Source: an uncultured Muribaculaceae bacterium
Lineage (GTDB): Bacteria; Bacteroidota; Bacteroidia; Bacteroidales; Muribaculaceae
Length of the DNA: 49,157 nucleotides
Assembly: GCA_910584735.1 (NCBI GenBank)
Contig: CAJUBM010000001.1
Location: 1-49,157 of the forward strand
Reading direction: 5' to 3'
Shown: positions 9,309 to 16,484 of the stretch, in pieces
Numbering within the stretch: position 1 is the stretch's first letter
Layout of the letters: the number at the start of each line of letters is the position of its first letter
Notes under the pieces: model-generated
What the model was told of the DNA's origin: nothing
What the model saw: the letters and a program-made list of their open reading frames with translations, nothing else
Database searches by the model: none
Position numbers and translations under genes: made by a program

Positions 9309-9372
9309 GGCCACTGCAGTGGCCTTCCAAAGAGGCATGCCTCTTTGTCAGCCCGGAGCCGGGCTGACAAAG
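9309..9372 (+). repeat. cluster of three perfect palindromes in the TonB receptor leader
   Basis: GGCCACTGCAGTGGCC (9309-9324) and CAAAGAGGCATGCCTCTTTG (9328-9347) are perfect palindromes. A third perfect inverted repeat has 14-bp arms (CTTTGTCAGCCCGG / CCGGGCTGACAAAG) around AG, at 9343-9372. The second and third share CTTTG at 9343-9347, so they cannot both fold fully at once. The segment is in the divergent region between genes at 9155 and 9444. It could be an RNA leader structure, a protein-binding site or a small mobile repeat; the sequence does not decide. Confidence 0.8.
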
Positions 9373-9443
9373 ATATGGGCGTTTCCAATCTTATGCCAAT
9401 CTGAATAATTATCATAGTATTTTTTAACCTTCAAATTCGTGCA

Positions 9444-12182
9444 ATGAAAAGACTCTTTTCTGCATTTACGGTCTTTATGGTGGCTTGCCTGGTGGTAATG
9501 GCCGCGCCTAAGACAATCAAGTGCAAAGGAATCGTGGTCGATAGCGAGAATGAACCCGTTATCGGCGCCACTGTATCGCTTTCAGGGGGCCGTGCACTCG
9601 GCGCCACCGACATCGACGGACGTTTCTCTGTAGAGGCCCCGGCCTCCTCCGAGCTAACGATTTCGTTCATAGGCTTCAAGAAAGAGACCCTTCCGGCTGC
9701 TGCCGATATGGGGAGAATCGTTCTTAAAGAGGACGGCGTTATGCTTAATGACGTGGTGGTGACCCAGTCGCTGGCTCGTACGCGTGAGACGCCCGTGGCA
9801 TTATCGCAGGTGAACGCCGGCGATATCGAATTCCGCCTCGGCACACAGGAGTTCCCCGAGATTCTGAAAACCACCCCCGGTGTATGGACCACCAAGGATG
9901 GTGGCGGTTTTGGCGATGCCAAGACAAACATGCGTGGCTTCAAGAGTGCCAATGTCGCAGTGTTGATTAACGGTATTCCCATCAACGATATGGAATGGGG
10001 CGGCGTTTATTGGAGCAACTGGGCCGGTCTGTCGGACGTTGCCTCCAATATCCAGACACAGCGTGGTCTGGGTGCCGCGTTGCTTTCCGCGCCATCCGTA
10101 GGTGGAACTATCAATATCACTACCCAGAGCCTGGATGCAAAGAAAGGCGGCTCCGTATGGTACGGCTTCGGTAACGATGGTATGAACAACATCGGTATCA
10201 AAGTCTCCACCGGCCTGATGGATAACGGCTGGGCCATCACATTGCTGGGATCACGCAAATGGGGTGACGGCTACATCCAGGGCACATGGTTCAACTCCTA
10301 CAACTATTTCTTGAATGTGTCGAAGCGCATAAATGAGAGCCATCAGTTATCTTTGACAGCTTTCGGCGCTCCGCAGACCCATAACAAGCGTTCCTCGCAA
10401 GATGGTCTGACCATCATGGGATGGCAGGAATATGGCAAGCTGTACATGGACGGTGAAAGCCCTTACCGCTATAACCCCACATGGGGATATGACCTCAACG
10501 GGCAGAAACGCTCCACGAACCTGAACCAATACCACAAACCCCAGATTTCACTTAATCACATCTGGCAGATCAACGATAATTCATCGCTGTCTTCGACGTT
10601 CTATATGTCGTTTGCACGTGGCGGCGGCTATAAGGGCCTTTACCGCGATGTGGAATACAATGGCGGCAAGATTGACTCGAACTCATGGTACGGCGTGAGC
10701 GACGGCAAGCTGCTCACCCAGTTCCGTAACGCCGATGGTACTTTCGGTTACAACCTTATACAGGAAATGAACCGCAAGTCGGAGACAGGTTCTAACATGG
10801 CAATGGCGAACAATATGAACAGCCATAACTGGTACGGCCTGGTTTCCACTTATCGCAATTCGTTGCTTGACAACAAACTGGTGTTCACGGGCGGTCTTGA
10901 CGTACGCTATTATAAAGGGCTTCATTATGCCAAACTTATCGACCTTTACGATGGCGAATACTTTATGGATGACGTGCGCCGCTCCATGGTGCAGCCCGAC
11001 AATAAGGCTGTCTACAACAAGACCAACCAGGCATGGGTGTATGAGAAACTCGGCGTGGGCGACAAGGTATATCGCGACTATGACGGTTTCACCCACAACG
11101 AGGGAATCTTCCTCCAGGGTGAGTACACCACTCTCGGAAACGCTATGAATATCGTTGTTTCAGGCTCGATGTCTAACACGGGTTACAAGCTGGTTAACCG
11201 TTATTTCTATGACTCGGAACATGATACCTCCGACTGGCACAATTTCTTCGGCGGTACGGTGAAGGCCGGCGCCAACTACAATATCGACCGCCATAACAAC
11301 GTGTTCCTCAACATGGGATATATCTCACGTGCACCCTATTTCTCATACGGTGTATTCCTCTATCCCGAGCGCTCTATGGCTGTGAACGCCAAGCCGCGCA
11401 ACGAGAAGATTATGTCGTTCGAACTGGGTTATGGGTTCCATTCGCCGGTGTTCTCGCTTGACTTTAACGCATATTACAGCAAGTGGTTCGACAAGGTGAC
11501 TTCGAAATCGGTTAACATGACAGGCGATTATGGAGGTCAGACCGGCTCGTTCATCATGAACGGAGTCAATGCCCGGCATATGGGTATAGAGCTTGCCGCC
11601 GTCTACAAACCTGCGACATGGGTACAGCTTGATGCTATGATTTCTCTGGGTAACTACGAATGGGCCTCCAGCCCCGCAGGTTATTTCTATGGCCCGGACG
11701 GCACCCCCTTGGCACAGCTTAACGGCACTCCGGCCTCAGGCGTAGGTGCTCCCGACCATCTGAAAGCCCAGCTTAACCAAAAGGGTGTAAAAGTGGGTGG
11801 TACCGCGCAGACTACGGGCGCCATATCGGCTACATTCTATCCTTTCAAAGGATGGCGCATAGGGGCTGATTGGACGTTCAATGCCAACAACTACTCGGAT
11901 TATACCGTTACAGGCTCGAACTTCAATCCCGGCTCTGATATTACGGTGAAAGAACCGTGGCATATCCCCTGGGGACAGCAGGTTGACCTTTCGGCCTCAT
12001 ATGGCTTCAAAATCGGAGGGGTAGATGCCCGTCTTAGCGGCAACATCAACAACTTGTTCGATTACAACTATGTAGTAGATGCCTATAATGCCACAGGCGT
12101 GAAAGGTGAGTGGGACAATGTTTACCGTGTGTTTTACTCGTTCGGACGTACCTATTCCATGAAACTCAGAATAAACTTCTAA
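9444..12182 (+). CDS. TonB-dependent outer-membrane receptor with N-terminal carboxypeptidase-regulatory-like domain
   Basis: The 912-residue protein has a signal peptide at about 1-20. A CarboxypepD_reg-like beta-sandwich follows at about 25-105 (CKGIVVDSENEPVIGATVSL ... TDIDGRFSV). A plug domain is then seen at about 108-225 (NDVVVTQSLARTRETPVALSQV, TPGVWTTKDGGGFGDAKTNMRGF, INGIPINDMEWGGVYWSNW), and a 22-strand-type barrel ends in YSMKLRINF with the usual terminal Phe. Such receptors import large or scarce ligands using TonB energy. No SusD homologue follows; instead a 693-residue lipoprotein starts 22 bases downstream and is the probable surface partner. The ligand cannot be read from the sequence. 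Confidence 0.93.
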   Translation: MKRLFSAFTVFMVACLVVMAAPKTIKCKGIVVDSENEPVIGATVSLSGGRALGATDIDGRFSVEAPASSELTISFIGFKKETLPAAADMGRIVLKEDGVMLNDVVVTQSLARTRETPVALSQVNAGDIEFRLGTQEFPEILKTTPGVWTTKDGGGFGDAKTNMRGFKSANVAVLINGIPINDMEWGGVYWSNWAGLSDVASNIQTQRGLGAALLSAPSVGGTINITTQSLDAKKGGSVWYGFGNDGMNNIGIKVSTGLMDNGWAITLLGSRKWGDGYIQGTWFNSYNYFLNVSKRINESHQLSLTAFGAPQTHNKRSSQDGLTIMGWQEYGKLYMDGESPYRYNPTWGYDLNGQKRSTNLNQYHKPQISLNHIWQINDNSSLSSTFYMSFARGGGYKGLYRDVEYNGGKIDSNSWYGVSDGKLLTQFRNADGTFGYNLIQEMNRKSETGSNMAMANNMNSHNWYGLVSTYRNSLLDNKLVFTGGLDVRYYKGLHYAKLIDLYDGEYFMDDVRRSMVQPDNKAVYNKTNQAWVYEKLGVGDKVYRDYDGFTHNEGIFLQGEYTTLGNAMNIVVSGSMSNTGYKLVNRYFYDSEHDTSDWHNFFGGTVKAGANYNIDRHNNVFLNMGYISRAPYFSYGVFLYPERSMAVNAKPRNEKIMSFELGYGFHSPVFSLDFNAYYSKWFDKVTSKSVNMTGDYGGQTGSFIMNGVNARHMGIELAAVYKPATWVQLDAMISLGNYEWASSPAGYFYGPDGTPLAQLNGTPASGVGAPDHLKAQLNQKGVKVGGTAQTTGAISATFYPFKGWRIGADWTFNANNYSDYTVTGSNFNPGSDITVKEPWHIPWGQQVDLSASYGFKIGGVDARLSGNINNLFDYNYVVDAYNATGVKGEWDNVYRVFYSFGRTYSMKLRINF

Positions 12183-12204
12183 TCACCCCCAGATTCGACC
12201 AAAG

Positions 12205-14286
12205 ATGAAAACAAAATTCTTTTTACCCATAGCGGCAGTGGTCGCGATGGCTGCAATGACCGGGTGTGACGAAAACTCCTGGAACAAAGAATATCTCGAT
12301 GGGTTTGATTCCAACATAACTCCCGAACAGAAGGAGACGGTTGACTATACCCTTACCAATAACGATTATAAGGCTATAAGCTCCAACTCGGAGAATAAGG
12401 CTCTGGCTGAAAGCCAGGATGCATCGGCCGAACTTGCTTCGTTAGGCACGAAGTTCTGCTTCAACGAGAAGATAACGGCCCGCGAATATATCCCGGCCTA
12501 TCTTAATTCTTCTTCGAGCCCGTTCTTCACTCTTACTGACGGCTCTGCAATAAAGATGACCTACAAGGTGCAGAACGGGCTGCCCGAATCAGTCTATGAT
12601 GCAGCCGCAGCGCATCTCTATACTGTGTCGGAGGACGACTATATGGAAGCGTGGGGAAGCGAGGATAACTATATCGACGCTTATGCGCCCTCGCATCCGG
12701 CATCCAAGAGCATCCCGGCTATACTTAAGGACTATTACGATGATGCCGAACCGGGTGAATATGCAATCGTGTCCTATAACGAGGCATCGCAGGAACCTGT
12801 GTTCGGAAATGTCGGAGGTGGTGATAACCCTACTCCTCCGCCATTCGAGTTGTCGAATGTTATAGCCAATATTGCTCCCGGCGATGATGTCGACATAAAC
12901 GGTGTGGTGACAGGTTCATGTACGAGCGGATTCACACTTACCGATGCTTCTGCGACGATATTCGTATATATGGGTTCCGGTTTTGACGAGAAGACCTATG
13001 CCGTGGGAACACAGGTGCATCTTGTGGGATCCGCCACATCTTTCAAGGATAACCTGCAGATTGCCACGGGTGCCGAAATCGAGGTTGTGGGCTCACAGGA
13101 GTACACATATCCGACCCCTCAGGTATATGACGCCGCCACTTTGGACGCCGTTCTGTCGCGTCCGGCAAACGTTCCGGCTATATACTGCACCATGACCGGC
13201 AAGGTGGCAGTCAGTGGAAACAACATCAATATCGTTCTCTCCGATGAGGCCACGGCAAAGGGTAGCATATATTATGCCACCGAAGCCCAGAAGGCAGCCT
13301 TGGAAGATGGTTCTACCGTTACTGTTACCGGGTGGTTTATCAGCATATCCGGCGGCAAATATTGCAACGTGGTGGTTACCTCCATCGCGCAGGGTGCAGC
13401 CAAGGCTCGCGGGCGCCGTGTAATCAAGGCCCCGGCGGTAGAGGTTCCCGTGCAGCAGGTTAACGCCGTTTATAAGTATGAGGGAGGCAAATGGTCTGTC
13501 CCGGCTGACTTCTCCGTGCTCAGCCCGGCTGACTATACGGCGATGGGACGTCGCTCAGACCTTACACCTGCACTGGCCAAGGAATATTTACCCAAGTATC
13601 TTGCTTCAAAACTTCCTTATGCCACCTCAGGTGCGGAACGCTATGTGCTTTATCTCTGCTATGCAAACGGCGCTACGGCCTATGCCTGCGACATGTACAC
13701 ATTCGATGGCTCGAAATGGAATCTGTTTGACGGTGTGGTTGACGAGACTTCGCAGTTCGTCCGCTCGCAGGGTAAGTGGATGTACGACCCTAACGTTACA
13801 ATCACTCTGCCCGCCGGGAAGGGACAGGAACTTTCCACCCTCTATTATCAGGCATGTGTTGACTGGGTGTATGAGAATATATGTGTGCCCCTGGGCGACA
13901 CATCCATAAAATCGGGTAAGTTCTATGTTACATCCTATGGTAACAATGAGTATTACTCGGGAACTTCGGCTTATCAGGGGAATGTAGACCTCCGTGCCGG
14001 CTCGGCCCGTTCGCAGTATCCTGCCGGATGGGAGGGTTACACCGATGAGCAGATTGTAGAGACCGAGAAACGCCGCTTTACCCACGAGGTGCTTCCTGCG
14101 GTTCTTTCCAAACTCAATGCCGAGGCTGCGCCCGTGCCGGGTCTCGATGTTTACTACACGATTAATTTCTCTGCCTATGACGGTGCGGCAACCACACCCT
14201 ATGTGGTTAAGTATAAGGTCACGGCGCCTGCAACATTCGAGTTCGTAGAATGTAGCTGGTATCCTGACGGTAAGCCTGCCGAATAA
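12205..14286 (+). CDS. outer-membrane lipoprotein, receptor-associated, with duplicated module around an OB-like domain
   Basis: The 693-residue protein begins with a lipoprotein signal ending at AAMTGC (Cys21). Three parts can be seen. Module A, about 46-190, begins YTLTNNDYKAISS and contains EYIPAYLNSSSSPFF. A beta-rich, OB-fold-like domain follows at about 215-400 (ANIAPGDDVDINGVVTGSC ... YTYPTP). Module B, about 425-690, again has LSPADYTAMG and EYLPKYLASKLPY, and ends in a KWMYDPNVTITLP / acidic tail pattern common in Bacteroidales lipoproteins. The A and B resemblance points to internal duplication. Position directly after the TonB receptor suggests surface ligand capture. This is inference; I cannot name a substrate. 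Confidence 0.75.
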   Translation: MKTKFFLPIAAVVAMAAMTGCDENSWNKEYLDGFDSNITPEQKETVDYTLTNNDYKAISSNSENKALAESQDASAELASLGTKFCFNEKITAREYIPAYLNSSSSPFFTLTDGSAIKMTYKVQNGLPESVYDAAAAHLYTVSEDDYMEAWGSEDNYIDAYAPSHPASKSIPAILKDYYDDAEPGEYAIVSYNEASQEPVFGNVGGGDNPTPPPFELSNVIANIAPGDDVDINGVVTGSCTSGFTLTDASATIFVYMGSGFDEKTYAVGTQVHLVGSATSFKDNLQIATGAEIEVVGSQEYTYPTPQVYDAATLDAVLSRPANVPAIYCTMTGKVAVSGNNINIVLSDEATAKGSIYYATEAQKAALEDGSTVTVTGWFISISGGKYCNVVVTSIAQGAAKARGRRVIKAPAVEVPVQQVNAVYKYEGGKWSVPADFSVLSPADYTAMGRRSDLTPALAKEYLPKYLASKLPYATSGAERYVLYLCYANGATAYACDMYTFDGSKWNLFDGVVDETSQFVRSQGKWMYDPNVTITLPAGKGQELSTLYYQACVDWVYENICVPLGDTSIKSGKFYVTSYGNNEYYSGTSAYQGNVDLRAGSARSQYPAGWEGYTDEQIVETEKRRFTHEVLPAVLSKLNAEAAPVPGLDVYYTINFSAYDGAATTPYVVKYKVTAPATFEFVECSWYPDGKPAE

Positions 14287-14304
14287 TATTAGTCTTGCCT
14301 TTTT

Positions 14305-14353
14305 AAATAAATCGGAGCTTGCGACAAAATGCCGCAGGCTCCGATTTTATTTA
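14305..14353 (+). terminator. intrinsic-type terminator after the receptor lipoprotein gene
   Basis: The arm AAATAAATCGGAGCTTGCG (14305-14323) pairs with CGCAGGCTCCGATTTTATTT (14333-14352), allowing one bulge and a G-U pair, and the 3' arm is T-rich. It begins about 20 bases after the stop codon at 14286. Confidence 0.65.
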
Positions 14354-14369
14354 ACGGGATGGATATTGA

Positions 14370-14508
14370 AGCCGGATGGTAGTGGCGCCGGACCTCCGGG
14401 ACGGCAGGCCACCCGAAGAATGAAAGCCGAAGTTAGGTAGGTAATTCCCGGCTCCGCCTTTTCGGGTGGTTTGCTGTCCCGGAGGCCCGGCGCCACTATG
14501 GAGTTACC
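14370..14508 (+). repeat. complete GC-rich palindromic repeat element (copy 2)
   Basis: Arms 14380-14419 and 14459-14498 match as inverted repeats at 35 of 40 positions, around a 39-base loop. Four of the five differences would be G-U pairs in a plus-strand transcript. The flanks AGCCGGATGG (left) and CTATGGAGTTACC (right) recur in the half copies at 49105-49157 and 1-68. Positions 14370-14413 are identical to 49105-49148. No transposase or open reading frame of substance is inside. It occupies much of the 308-base intergenic space 14287-14594. A REP/MITE-like dispersed element or a structured RNA are the main options. Confidence 0.85.
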
Positions 14509-14518
14509 ATATATAAAG

Positions 14519-14557
14519 GAATCCTCCAAAGCCTTAACTCTTGACTTTGGAGGATTC
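14519..14557 (-). terminator. hairpin beyond the purA 3' end, probable terminator
   Basis: Perfect 13-bp arms GAATCCTCCAAAG (14519-14531) and CTTTGGAGGATTC (14545-14557) enclose a 13-base loop, 38 bases beyond the purA stop. On the minus strand the hairpin is followed by CTTTATATAT, only a moderate T-tract. Confidence 0.55.
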
Positions 14558-14594
14558 GTTTATGGTTTATGGGTTGTCGGGGGATATTTCCGGC

Positions 14595-15869
14595 TTAGTC
14601 GCGCTCTATTGTCTGGGTTCGGTCGGGACCTACCGACACAATGGTGATAGGTGTGGCGAGTTCCTTTTCAAGGAAGGCGATATAGTCGCTGAATTCCTTG
14701 GGGAACTGCCTTTCCGAGGTAATTCCGGTCATGTCTGTCTGCCAGCCTGGAAGTGTCTTGTAGACGGGTTTTATATTGACCTCTGCGGCGTTGAAGGGGA
14801 ACTCAGAGGATTCCTTGCCGTCAATCTCGTAGGCAGTACATGCCTTTATTTCAGGGAAAGTATCAAGGACGTCCGACTTCATCATGATGAGGTGGGTAAC
14901 GCCGTTAAGCATTATGGCATATTTTAGCGCGACGAGGTCTATCCATCCGCAGCGGCGTTCGCGGCCGGTTACGGCACCATATTCATGGCCTCGGTCGCGT
15001 ATCTCTTTCCCTGTGGCATCGAACAGTTCGGTAGGGAAGGGACCGGCTCCGACACGTGTGCAGTAGGCTTTGAAGATACCGTACACGCGGCCTATTTTAT
15101 TGGGGGCAACGCCCAGCCCGGTACATGCGCCGGCGCATACGGTGTTTGATGATGTGACAAATGGATAGGAACCGAAGTCTACATCGAGCATGGTGCCCTG
15201 CGCCCCCTCGCATAACACGCTCTTGCCGTTGGCAAGGAGGTTGTTGACGAGGTATTCCGAATTTACTATTTCAAATCGGCGCAGATATTCCAAGGCTTCA
15301 AACCAGGTTTTCTCCAATCGTGCGAGTTCTTCGGGGTCAGGAGTGGCGCCCATGGCTTCCAAGCGGCGTAGGTGTAGGTCGCGGGCAACGGCATATTTCT
15401 TGTCGAAGTCATGCTCCATATCGCCGACACGCAGGCCGTTGCGGGCGGTCTTGTCGGTGTATGTCGGGCCGATACCTTTACCCGTGGTGCCTATTTTCGC
15501 GCCACCTTTGGCCCGTTCGCTTGCTGCATCGAGCAGTCGGTGGGTGGGGAGAATGAGATGGGCCTTGCGTGAGATTTTTAGGCGTTCTTTCAGATCGGTG
15601 CCGGACGCTTCAAGAGCCTCGGCTTCCTCTCTGAACAGCACGGGGTCGAGAACTACGCCGTTACCTATGATATTGGTCTGTCCCTGCTGGAAGATGCCTG
15701 ACGGGATGGAGCGGAGTACATATTTCTTGCCGTCAAATTCCAGGGTATGTCCGGCATTTGGTCCACCTTGGAAACGGGCTACGGTGTCGTAGCGCGGTGT
15801 GAGCACATCTACGACCTTTCCTTTTCCCTCATCGCCCCATTGGAGGCCGAGCAAAACGTCAACTTTCAT
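14595..15869 (-). CDS. purA: adenylosuccinate synthetase
   Basis: PurA joins IMP and aspartate with GTP to form adenylosuccinate, the committed step to AMP. The 424-residue sequence has the N-terminal GTP/IMP loop QWGDEGKGK (about residues 10-18), the NAGHT motif, GTTGKGIGPTYTDK, the RNGLRVGD region, GAQGTMLDVDFGSYPFVTSSNT and TGRERRCGWID. Length is typical. It follows fur by 91 bases on the same strand. A hairpin in that gap (15917-15949) may end or attenuate the upstream transcript. Confidence 0.97.
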   Translation of the reverse strand: MKVDVLLGLQWGDEGKGKVVDVLTPRYDTVARFQGGPNAGHTLEFDGKKYVLRSIPSGIFQQGQTNIIGNGVVLDPVLFREEAEALEASGTDLKERLKISRKAHLILPTHRLLDAASERAKGGAKIGTTGKGIGPTYTDKTARNGLRVGDMEHDFDKKYAVARDLHLRRLEAMGATPDPEELARLEKTWFEALEYLRRFEIVNSEYLVNNLLANGKSVLCEGAQGTMLDVDFGSYPFVTSSNTVCAGACTGLGVAPNKIGRVYGIFKAYCTRVGAGPFPTELFDATGKEIRDRGHEYGAVTGRERRCGWIDLVALKYAIMLNGVTHLIMMKSDVLDTFPEIKACTAYEIDGKESSEFPFNAAEVNIKPVYKTLPGWQTDMTGITSERQFPKEFSDYIAFLEKELATPITIVSVGPDRTQTIERD

Positions 15870-15916
15870 GATTGTCGGAAAGTGAATAATGGATTTGTAT
15901 ATTGTGTTAGTTGTTG

Positions 15917-15949
15917 AGTAACTGTTAAAAATAATTTCGATCAGTTACT
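15917..15949 (-). other. hairpin between fur and purA
   Basis: AGTAACTG (15917-15924) and CAGTTACT (15942-15949) form an 8-bp stem with a 17-base AT-rich loop. The T-tract after it on the minus strand is weak. It may be a terminator for the upstream operon or a chance hairpin. Confidence 0.3.
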
Positions 15950-15960
15950 TGGCACTGTCT

Positions 15961-16446
15961 TTATTTCTGTCGTTGGCGCTCCTGACGCCGCTGTCTTTTC
16001 AGACATCTGGAACACAGACCGTAGACGTAGACCACACAGTAGGATGGCTGGAAGGTGGGGTAGCGTCGTTGGCCTATTTGTGAGAGTGTGTCGTTGTCTT
16101 TGACCTCCCTTACGCGTCCGCAAAGGCTGCATACGAGGTGGTAGTGGCTTGACGGCGAGTCGGGAAGCACCCTTTCGAACTGTGCCGGCTGGTCGCCGAA
16201 CTGGTGTCGGCGCAGCAGACCGGCGTCAATCATCAGTTTCAAGGTCGAGTACACCGTGGATAGGCTTACGTGGTAGCCATCGGCCTCGAGTACTTCCCAA
16301 AGGGTGTCGGCATAGAAATGCCCGTCGGTGGCAAAGATTTTGTCAAGTATGGCGAAACGTTCGGGGGTGCGGCGCATCCCTTTCTGGCGAAGGTAGCGCA
16401 CCAGTGTGGCGCGCACATCGGCCAATATCCTTTCGTCATCTTTCAT
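15961..16446 (-). CDS. Fur-family metal- or peroxide-responsive transcriptional repressor
   Basis: The 161-residue cytoplasmic regulator has a winged-helix DNA-binding part at about 10-90 (QKGMRRTPERFAILDKIF, GYHVSLSTVYSTLKLMIDAGLL) with the recognition-helix signature STVYSTL. A dimerisation part follows with HYHLVCSLCGRV and a second C-x2-C pair in LCSRCLKRQ, which together form the usual structural zinc site. A very basic, Gln-rich tail (KRQRRQERQRQK) ends the protein. Whether it is Fur, Zur or PerR cannot be told from these residues. It lies 38 bases after recQ and upstream of purA, a neighbourhood I recall from other Bacteroidales. Confidence 0.9.
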   Translation of the reverse strand: MKDDERILADVRATLVRYLRQKGMRRTPERFAILDKIFATDGHFYADTLWEVLEADGYHVSLSTVYSTLKLMIDAGLLRRHQFGDQPAQFERVLPDSPSSHYHLVCSLCGRVREVKDNDTLSQIGQRRYPTFQPSYCVVYVYGLCSRCLKRQRRQERQRQK

Positions 16447-16484
16447 CTCAGAGAGGTTTGAAGTTAGCTACAGTGCTTGGAATG

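Noticed and set aside
9431..9985. 184-residue minus-strand reading frame
   Set aside because: It is antisense to the start of the TonB receptor, whose frame has clear domains and a signal peptide. The antisense frame is Pro/Ser/Thr-rich and non-descript.
14347..14529. Minus-strand 60-residue frame over repeat copy 2
   Set aside because: It lies wholly within the inverted repeat and its flanks; no conservation outside the repeat arms.
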